Below, piece after piece: positions 1 through 4,690 of a DNA stretch of 6,041 bases; position 1 is the first letter of the stretch, and each line of letters starts with the position of its first letter. The notes beneath the pieces are model-generated. The model did not search any database. It was not told the origin of the DNA and saw only the letters and a list, made by a program, of their open reading frames with translations. Made by a program: the position numbers and the translations under genes. Source of the stretch: Candidatus Baldrarchaeota archaeon (GTDB taxonomy: Archaea > Asgardarchaeota > Baldrarchaeia > Baldrarchaeales > DXJG01); assembly GCA_030587435.1 (NCBI GenBank), contig JAUQZC010000132.1, forward strand, positions 1 through 6,041, in the 5' to 3' direction.

Positions 1-254
1 AGGAAAACAAAAGGCCAATATGTTCTTTTAGCATCTGCAATATAGCCGCTAGCCAGTCTCAGCCCGTAGCCAACAAACTCACCGAACCCTCCCACAACAC
101 CGACTATCAGAGCTGTAGCACCTAAAAACTCCAAGTAAGGGCTAATAATCCCTCTAGCACCCTCATATATAATGTCTCCAAAAAGACTAATAAAGCCAAA
201 CAACATGATTGACATATAAGCGATTCTTTTCAGTTCATCAGATTCCTTAGACAA
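1..254 (-). CDS. MFS-type membrane transporter, N-terminal part (runs off left edge)
   Basis: Only the first 84 codons are in the window. The protein opens with a short hydrophilic tail (SKESDELKR), then a hydrophobic segment (IAYMSIMLFGFISLFGD) and a second one (ATALIVGVVGGFGEFVGYGL), followed by the loop GYIADAKRTYW. That loop resembles the motif G-x-x-x-D-(R/K)-x-x between helices 2 and 3 of major facilitator permeases, and the order GD..YEGAR..SPYL..LGA before it is common in archaeal MFS proteins. It would act in the cytoplasmic membrane; the substrate cannot be told. The start is TTG at 254: AGGAGG lies at 267-262, seven bases upstream, and an in-frame TAA lies two codons before it, so no earlier start is possible. 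A later ATG at codon 14 has no comparable ribosome site. It follows vapC on the same strand after 113 bases with its own TATA-like element, so it is probably transcribed separately. Family call fairly sure; function unknown. Confidence 0.8.
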   Translation of the reverse strand, partial: MSKESDELKRIAYMSIMLFGFISLFGDIIYEGARGIISPYLEFLGATALIVGVVGGFGEFVGYGLRLASGYIADAKRTYWPFVF

Positions 255-261
255 CTTTTAA

Positions 262-267
262 CCTCCT
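262..267 (-). promoter_or_regulatory. Strong Shine-Dalgarno site of the MFS gene
   Basis: AGGAGG on the minus strand, seven bases before the TTG at 254. It decides this unusual start codon, because the frame is closed by TAA just upstream. Confidence 0.75.
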
Positions 268-325
268 GTTAGCCCCGAGTCATATTCGCTTTAGATAAAT
301 TATGCATCCTATCTTTCTTAACTGA

Positions 326-335
326 TTTTTATAAA
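326..335 (-). promoter_or_regulatory. Possible TATA box for the MFS gene
   Basis: TTTATAAAAA on the minus strand lies in the 113-base gap between the vapC stop and the MFS start. With usual archaeal spacing it would start RNA near 305, giving a leader of about 50 bases. A weaker TTTAT element near 295 would give a shorter leader. Inferred from sequence only; the region is AT-rich. Confidence 0.35.
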
Positions 336-367
336 GCAGTTATCAATTTATACACTAGATAAATAAA

Positions 368-838
368 TTAATTTTTCCGTGTCAGAGTAGAAATCCACTC
401 ATAATATTCTTTCATCTTTTCTTTAGAAATCGGGTTTACAAGTGTGATCCCAGGGACTTTCTCAAAGTCCTTGTCTATGCTGTAAATTATATCTGCATTG
501 AAGTTGTTAGCAAGAGAAATTAAATATCCATCCCATGATTCAATGTTATATGTAGCAGAATATTCCAACGCGTCAATAACAGTCTCCACTTTAACATCTT
601 CGTAGAAAGCAGGAGTTTTAACTTCAAGAGTTCTCGTAAGACTTCGCTTTGCCATTAACCTAGGAACCCTGAGATATTTCGTAAGAATATAATATCCTCC
701 CAAAAACGTAGAAGTTGGTATAATTGCTTTAATTCCCCAGAGCAATACCTTTTTCAAGAAGTTTAATGCTTCGATCCTAGCTGGATTATCTACATGAGCG
801 ATCACAATAATTCCAACGTCCACAATGCCTTTAATCAA
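368..838 (-). CDS. vapC: VapC-like PIN-domain ribonuclease toxin
   Basis: A 156-residue PIN-domain protein. VapC toxins are Mg-dependent RNases that cleave tRNA or other RNA when freed from their VapB partner. From the chosen TTG start, the first acidic residue is D7 in GIVDVG. The C-terminal motif ESWDGYLISLA gives E100 and D103, and YSIDKDF gives D122 and D124. Between them, the IIPTSTFLGGYYIL stretch has glycines (about 47-48) where many VapCs have the second catalytic Glu, so the site may be altered or the residue supplied elsewhere. The TTG at 838 overlaps the stop of vapB (TTGATTAA), the tight coupling typical of such pairs, and puts D7 near the N-terminus as in the family. Upstream ATGs at 868, 865 and 859 would add up to ten residues, overlap vapB further, and are less likely. 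GTG inside GIVDV is too late. PIN call is strong; activity is uncertain. Confidence 0.82.
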   Translation of the reverse strand: MIKGIVDVGIIVIAHVDNPARIEALNFLKKVLLWGIKAIIPTSTFLGGYYILTKYLRVPRLMAKRSLTRTLEVKTPAFYEDVKVETVIDALEYSATYNIESWDGYLISLANNFNADIIYSIDKDFEKVPGITLVNPISKEKMKEYYEWISTLTRKN

Positions 839-1118
839 GTCCAAGCTTCTTCTTAGCATAGGCATCACTCATCCATTTCGATCGAGGGGTTTCCTCCTTT
901 GAAGAAAACGCTCTGATCTTCATTTTTTTCATTTCTTCATACCACTTTTCAACACTATCCTTAATGTCATTATTAACAATTTCAATAATAATCGTTCTAC
1001 CTCTTACCCTCAACACTCCCTCACTTTCACCATTTATACCCATAGCCTTACGTACTCTACTCGGAATTACTAGTCTTCCCTGTTTATCGATTTTTATCTT
1101 AAATTCCGTTTGTTCCAC
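831..1118 (-). CDS. vapB: VapB-like antitoxin, AbrB/SpoVT (swapped-hairpin) family
   Basis: A 95-residue protein whose N-terminal half fits the AbrB-type DNA-binding fold: from the GTG start, FKIKIDKQGRLVIPSRVRKA spans residues 6-25, with the family's D-x-x-G-R-x-x-I-P-x-x-x-R core (D11, G14, R15, P19, R23). The C-terminal half is charged (KWYEEMKKMK, then a KKKLGLD tail), as expected for the toxin-binding tail of a VapB. Family members dimerise, bind their own promoter and neutralise the PIN toxin encoded next to them, here vapC, whose start overlaps this stop. The GTG at 1118 is chosen because GGTGAT, a match to the archaeal anti-Shine-Dalgarno, sits at 1128-1123 and because it starts just before the AbrB fold. 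The frame stays open to an ATG at 1139 and another at 1205, but those add hydrophobic residues foreign to the family and read through the likely promoter. Confidence 0.82.
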   Translation of the reverse strand: MEQTEFKIKIDKQGRLVIPSRVRKAMGINGESEGVLRVRGRTIIIEIVNNDIKDSVEKWYEEMKKMKIRAFSSKEETPRSKWMSDAYAKKKLGLD

Positions 1119-1150
1119 ATATATCACCACATGGAACATAACTACCCATA

Positions 1151-1158
1151 ATATTAAA
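1151..1158 (-). promoter_or_regulatory. Likely TATA box of the vapBC operon
   Basis: TTTAATAT on the minus strand, preceded by the purine-rich GGAAAAA that could be a BRE. Expected RNA start is near 1129, directly before the GGTGAT ribosome site and the GTG at 1118. This supports the short form of vapB. AbrB-type antitoxins usually repress their own promoter, so this stretch is also the likely operator. Confidence 0.45.
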
Positions 1159-1204
1159 TTTTTCCATCCGCTTCTCGCATGATTTAAAATGTTAAAAGTG
1201 ACCA

Positions 1205-1267
1205 TTACCTAAACAACCTATCAAAAGTTATTTGCTTTAGAGATTCTGTTTCTTCTTCGTTTTTCAT
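1205..1267 (-). CDS. Possible 20-residue small protein upstream of vapB
   Basis: The frame reads MKNEEETESLKQITFDRLFR, then TAA. It has GGAAGG four bases before its ATG and a TTTAAA element at 1298-1303 that could be a promoter. Its stop overlaps, as TAATG, an in-frame upstream ATG (1205) of the antitoxin frame. It is charged and has no recognisable domain. It could be a real leader peptide, the 5' remnant of a decayed gene, or chance; at this length chance is the leading alternative. Confidence 0.2.
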   Translation of the reverse strand: MKNEEETESLKQITFDRLFR

Positions 1268-1336
1268 TTCGCCTTCCTTTAATACCACCGGTGAAGTTTA
1301 AAATACTACTGACCTTAAAGTTTTGTCGCCGATACA

Positions 1337-1346
1337 TATATATATA
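1337..1346 (+). promoter_or_regulatory. TATA box of the surface-protein gene
   Basis: TATATATATA with its centre about 26 bases before 1367-1368, the expected RNA start. It would give a leader of about 28 bases to the ATG at 1395, or a leaderless message if the GTG at 1368 is used. Confidence 0.55.
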
Positions 1347-1394
1347 GCCTAACAGCGAATAAAATAAGTGAGGGGGTTAGAACGGGTGGTAGAC

Positions 1395-2858
1395 ATGCAT
1401 AGGAAAACACTTGCCGCAGTAATTATAGTGTTTTTAGTGTTGTCACTCATAGGAGTAGGGGCAGCGTATATCTACATTTTCAGAAAAGGAACAATAGTAA
1501 TCAGGGTTGTAGATCAAAATGATAAACCCTTAGAGGGGGCTATTGTTCAGCTTTCAGCATTAGCTCCGCCATCTATGCCAAACGCTTCAATTCAAATATT
1601 AACAGAAAAAACTGACAAGCGGGGAACAGTTATCATAAATTATCGAGATTTCAAGAACATAGTTGATAAATGGTGTGAAGACTTAAAATCCATGGACAAA
1701 CTAGCGGATTTACCAAGAACATTTAAAGTTGCTGTATTTATTTCAGTAATATATGAAACCGAAAAAGGAATATATTTAGAAGACGGTTACACAGTAACAT
1801 ATTCGCCAACTCTCATGAAAAACGGACATCAATACGTGAAAACAATAAAAATAAACCTTACAGAAGAACCAACAATCGCCAAAACCGAACTAGAAGAACT
1901 AGAAGAAACAAATAAAACAAGCTTAAAAGCAAGTAGCTTTACACCAAAGGATTTAGCACCACACTACGAATGGAGAAAAGTTAAAGAATTAGTGTACCCA
2001 GCCTCTGGATACGATAAAATACCAATAATCTGGTGCGATGCAAGAAACCACCCATCAATAAGAGGAACAATGTCAATATACATGTATGGAGCAGTTAAGG
2101 CTACGGTGGGTGTAAACCTAGGTTTCTGTTACGCAAAGAATCTAAACAAATATAGTTCAGGCGGCGCAACCTTCAAATTTAAACTGGGAGACTTCGTGGT
2201 AGCATCGTCACAAGTAGAATTCGGAGATACAGAACATATAGATCCTGGAAAGTTTTCATATATCTATGTTTGGGGGCAAATTGCATGTGAAGAATGGCGA
2301 CTCTACTATGTTTGGGGTTACGGCTCGGGTACACCTCTCGACCAATGGAAATACTACACTTACTTTAAAAGCCTAAAGGTCCAAAACGGAAAAATCGTTG
2401 GTGGTAGTGAGAGAGTTAATGAGCCGCCGCTTCTGCTAACGAAGCTTTACGAATATGTTTCGAATGCAGGTTTTCGCTATGATTTCTACAAATCGTATAC
2501 AGGTAAAGGTGGAGATCAGACATATAAGGTGTATCTTAGCGATATTAAGAGTGCCTATATTAAGAATAGTGGAGTACCTTATGAGGTAGGTGTTTCCTTG
2601 GGAGCTGCTTTTGCTGCTTTAATAGCAGAAGCTATATGCCCAGAACTTGCACTGCCAACATCGATATTATCGGTAATTGCAGGATCATATAATGTGGAGG
2701 GAACAGCGTATTTTTGCGCTTGGACAGAGTTCGACGCTGATTCTGGTGATCTTATGTATCTTTCTGTTGGGGTCACAGATTTCCAGTATGAGTATAAGAC
2801 TTGGTGGATGTGGCGGCCATATAAATACTACTTGCCAGTCTTCGGTTTAAAATTCTAA
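1395..2858 (+). CDS. Signal-anchored extracellular protein with Ig-like domain, function unknown
   Basis: A 487-residue protein. Residues 2-4 (HRK) precede one strong membrane helix at about 6-29, then RKG, so the rest should lie outside the cell, anchored or cleaved. Residues 32-155 look like a carboxypeptidase-regulatory/Ig-like fold: GTIVIRVVDQNDKPLEGAIV, then TEKTDKRGTVIINY, matching the usual V-x-D-x-x-G/K-P-L-x-G-A-x-V ... T-D-x-x-G pattern. A Glu/Thr-rich linker (about 157-180) leads to an aromatic-rich C-terminal region (190-487) I do not recognise, with a hydrophobic stretch at about 396-432. There are six cysteines (94, 214, 245, 298, 415, 441) and three N-glycosylation sequons (N63, N154, N173). 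ATG at 1395 has GGGTGG five bases upstream; the frame is also open to GTG at 1386 (AGGGGG at 1371-1376) and GTG at 1368, neither of which changes the anchor. It stands alone, converging on the HMG-CoA reductase gene. Confidence 0.85.
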   Translation: MHRKTLAAVIIVFLVLSLIGVGAAYIYIFRKGTIVIRVVDQNDKPLEGAIVQLSALAPPSMPNASIQILTEKTDKRGTVIINYRDFKNIVDKWCEDLKSMDKLADLPRTFKVAVFISVIYETEKGIYLEDGYTVTYSPTLMKNGHQYVKTIKINLTEEPTIAKTELEELEETNKTSLKASSFTPKDLAPHYEWRKVKELVYPASGYDKIPIIWCDARNHPSIRGTMSIYMYGAVKATVGVNLGFCYAKNLNKYSSGGATFKFKLGDFVVASSQVEFGDTEHIDPGKFSYIYVWGQIACEEWRLYYVWGYGSGTPLDQWKYYTYFKSLKVQNGKIVGGSERVNEPPLLLTKLYEYVSNAGFRYDFYKSYTGKGGDQTYKVYLSDIKSAYIKNSGVPYEVGVSLGAAFAALIAEAICPELALPTSILSVIAGSYNVEGTAYFCAWTEFDADSGDLMYLSVGVTDFQYEYKTWWMWRPYKYYLPVFGLKF

Positions 2859-2880
2859 AAGCCCTCATAAACTAGAATAC

Positions 2881-2892
2881 AGTACTAGTACT
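2881..2892. repeat. 12-bp perfect palindrome
   Basis: AGTACTAGTACT equals its own reverse complement. It lies 22 bases after the surface-protein stop and just before T tracts. It is too short, with no loop, to be a strong RNA hairpin; it may be chance or part of the 3' end signal. Confidence 0.5.
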
Positions 2893-2898
2893 ATTTAC

Positions 2899-2909
2899 TT
2901 TTTATTTTT
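2899..2909 (+). terminator. T-tract terminator after the surface-protein gene
   Basis: TTTTTATTTTT on the plus strand, 41 bases after the stop. Archaeal RNA polymerase stops at such U tracts without needing a hairpin. The gap to the convergent HMG-CoA reductase gene is 146 bases; no equally clear T tract is seen for that gene on the minus strand. Confidence 0.5.
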
Positions 2910-3004
2910 GGTTCTATTAAGACAAATATCTTTTAAGTAAAGCTTCTGGCATTATGTTTCGGAAACTGAGTAAAATATGTATAAATTTATGGAGTATTTG
3001 TATT

Positions 3005-4270
3005 TTATTTTAAGAATTGTTTTACTAGTTCTTCTGCTCTGTCGTATCTGATTTTTCTTTCTCTTACCATGATTTCTACGATTTTGTCTACGATTTCGGG
3101 TGTTGCTCCAGCCATCATTGCAAGGTTGCGAGCGTGAAGTCTCATGTGCCCGTACTGTATTCCTTCGGCTGCTAATGCTCTTAATGCGGCGAGGTTTTGA
3201 GCTAGGCCTACTGCTCCCATTATTTCAGCTAGTTCTGTTGCTGTTTTTACTCCTAGGATCTTTAGGGCTATTCTTGCAACTGGATGTACTTTTGTTGCGC
3301 CTCCAACTATGCCGACTGCCATGGGCATCTCCAATGTGCCCACGAGATCTCCGTCTTCGTTTTTCTCCCAGGTTGTTAGGGGCATGTATTTTCCGGTTTT
3401 TGCCGCGTAGGCATGTGCTCCAGCTTCTATTGCGCGATGATCTTGCCCTGTGGCTAGAGCTACTGCAATGACTCCGTTTAGTATGCCTTTGTTGTGGGTT
3501 GCTGCTCTGTACGGGTCTGCTGCTGCGAATGCCCATGCTGAAACTATTCCGTCGACGACTTCTTCTCCGCCGACTGCTTCTTTATCAACGACTGTTCTTG
3601 CTCTTACTAGTCTTTTGTCTGCTAGGTTTGAGATTATTCTGAGATATACTCTTCCTCCGGTTATTCTTTCTATGAATGGTGCAACAGCTTCGCACATGGT
3701 GTTTACTGCGTTTGCTCCCATTGCGTCTCTAACGTCTACGATTAGGTGGGTTATTACCATTGGGCCTTTTGGTGAGTCTATTACTCTTACTTCTACGTCT
3801 TTTGCTCCTCCTCCGAATTTCACTAGGACTGGGTCTTGTTCATTTGCTATTTTAAGTATTTCTTCTTTTTCCTCTAGTATTCTCATTTTCTGCGCGTAAG
3901 GGTCTTTAACATCGACTAGTTGGATTTGCCCTATCATTATTGGACCTGTGCTTGATGTGTGGATTCCTCCTTTGCTTCTGGTCATTTTTGCTGCGTTGCT
4001 TGCAGCTGCGACTACTGATGGTTCTTCTATGACCATGGGGATAAGGTACTCTTTTCCGTTGATTAGGAAGTTTGTTGCTATTCCAAATGGATATGCCATG
4101 GTTCCGATGACGTTTTCAATCATTCTATCTGCGATTTCAAGGTTTAGGTTTCCTTCTTTCTTTAATAGTTCTATTTCTTCTTCAGTTAGGTTTGCGAATT
4201 CTGCTACTTTTTTAAGTCTCTCCTCTACTGGTAGTTTGTAGAATCCGGGTATTCGGGAACTTTTTGCCAT
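3005..4270 (-). CDS. mvaA: Class II hydroxymethylglutaryl-CoA reductase
   Basis: A 421-residue full-length enzyme interconverting HMG-CoA and mevalonate with NAD(P)H; in archaea it is expected to work in the mevalonate route to isoprenoid lipids. It is class II rather than class I by length, absence of membrane segments and motif set: ENVIG (52-56), [14 protein letters not shown] (82-95) with catalytic E83, dinucleotide motif DAMGAN (182-187), HNKG with K261, GQDHRA with D277, and HMRLHARN with H379 in the C-terminal flap. These correspond to E83, K267, D283 and H381 of the Pseudomonas mevalonii enzyme. All catalytic residues are present, so it should be active. The start ATG has GATGGTG (4284-4278) seven bases upstream and a TATA element near 4320. 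The gene stands alone and is divergent from the coiled-coil gene. The product is often called 'degradative' by similarity to P. mevalonii, but no catabolic partner genes are seen here; cofactor preference cannot be read safely. Confidence 0.96.
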   Translation of the reverse strand: MAKSSRIPGFYKLPVEERLKKVAEFANLTEEEIELLKKEGNLNLEIADRMIENVIGTMAYPFGIATNFLINGKEYLIPMVIEEPSVVAAASNAAKMTRSKGGIHTSSTGPIMIGQIQLVDVKDPYAQKMRILEEKEEILKIANEQDPVLVKFGGGAKDVEVRVIDSPKGPMVITHLIVDVRDAMGANAVNTMCEAVAPFIERITGGRVYLRIISNLADKRLVRARTVVDKEAVGGEEVVDGIVSAWAFAAADPYRAATHNKGILNGVIAVALATGQDHRAIEAGAHAYAAKTGKYMPLTTWEKNEDGDLVGTLEMPMAVGIVGGATKVHPVARIALKILGVKTATELAEIMGAVGLAQNLAALRALAAEGIQYGHMRLHARNLAMMAGATPEIVDKIVEIMVRERKIRYDRAEELVKQFLK

Positions 4271-4313
4271 AATTTAACACCATCTAATTTTAGTTTTTGT
4301 TCACAGAATTAAA

Positions 4314-4327
4314 CTATATTTAAATTT
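4314..4327 (-). promoter_or_regulatory. TATA box of the HMG-CoA reductase gene
   Basis: AAATTTAAATATAG on the minus strand. The expected RNA start is near 4294, giving a leader of about 24 bases that contains the GATGGTG ribosome site at 4284-4278. Confidence 0.5.
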
Positions 4328-4446
4328 GTTTAAGTCAATTAAGTCCATGTTTCGACAAACCTTTATGTTCTAACGTTTATTTAAGCATTCGTTTACATGC
4401 GAGTTCCTTCATTTTCCCTTAAACTGGTTTGTTTGACGTTTAAATT

Positions 4447-4460
4447 GGTAAAATTTTACC
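4447..4460. repeat. 14-bp perfect palindrome in the divergent intergenic region
   Basis: GGTAAAATTTTACC equals its own reverse complement. It lies between the two divergent promoters, about 130 bp from the HMG-CoA reductase TATA box and 190 bp from that of the coiled-coil gene, and directly beside the long inverted repeat. It could be a dimeric regulator site; no regulator can be named. Confidence 0.6.
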
Positions 4461-4468
4461 TAGATAAA

Positions 4469-4556
4469 ATATTGAAGGTGCAACATGTTTGCAGAGTATA
4501 CAAGTAACCCTTATAGTTAAAACGGATCGATTTACTGCCAGTTGCAGCTTCAATAT
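4469..4556. repeat. Long inverted repeat, 16-base arms, 56-base loop
   Basis: The left arm 4469-4484 (ATATTGAAGGTGCAAC) pairs with the right arm 4541-4556 (GTTGCAGCTTCAATAT) at 15 of 16 positions, with one G-G mismatch. Inside, GCAG (4491-4494) can also pair with CTGC (4535-4538). A TATA-like TTTAAATT at 4439-4446 would start plus-strand RNA near 4469, right at the left arm, and T tracts at 4602-4606 and 4612-4617 could end it. This may mark a small structured RNA of about 140 bases. Alternatives are a small terminal-inverted-repeat element (no target duplication seen) or chance. There is no open reading frame of note in it. The inverted repeat itself is directly visible; its meaning is inferred. 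Confidence 0.6.
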
Positions 4557-4601
4557 ATCCTCGTTTCACTCTTAAAATAACCTTATATGTGCTGTAAACG
4601 G

Positions 4602-4617
4602 TTTTTCCCTCTTTTTT
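4602..4617 (+). terminator. Paired T tracts, possible terminator
   Basis: TTTTT, then CCCTC, then TTTTTT on the plus strand, upstream of the coiled-coil gene's own promoter. No protein gene ends here on this strand, so if it is a terminator it would serve a non-coding transcript from the inverted-repeat region. Confidence 0.3.
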
Positions 4618-4646
4618 CACAATGAAAATTTTAATTAAGACGGCTG

Positions 4647-4656
4647 TATATAATAT
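4647..4656 (+). promoter_or_regulatory. TATA box of the coiled-coil protein gene
   Basis: TATATAATAT on the plus strand; the expected RNA start is near 4677, followed by GGGGGA (4682-4687) and ATG at 4691. It argues against the in-frame ATG at 4622, which lies upstream of the promoter. Confidence 0.55.
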
Positions 4657-4690
4657 TTTACATCATGTATCGCAACATTTTGGGGGAAGA

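Noticed and set aside
964..1182. Plus-strand frame of 72 codons and minus-strand frame at 2579-2776
   Set aside because: Opposite clear coding genes, no ribosome site or recognisable domain.
1119..1205. N-terminal extension of the antitoxin to ATG 1205
   Set aside because: The added residues are hydrophobic and unlike the AbrB family, and they read through the probable vapBC promoter.
3100..4241. Several long plus-strand frames and one minus-strand alternate frame opposite or within the HMG-CoA reductase gene
   Set aside because: They are shadows of the strongly biased codons of a clearly conserved enzyme; they show low-complexity Leu/Ser/Thr runs and no domains.
4622..4690. In-frame ATG at 4622 that would extend the coiled-coil protein by 23 residues
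   Set aside because: It lies upstream of the TATA box at 4647-4656, which would place the promoter inside the coding part; ATG 4691 fits promoter and ribosome site.
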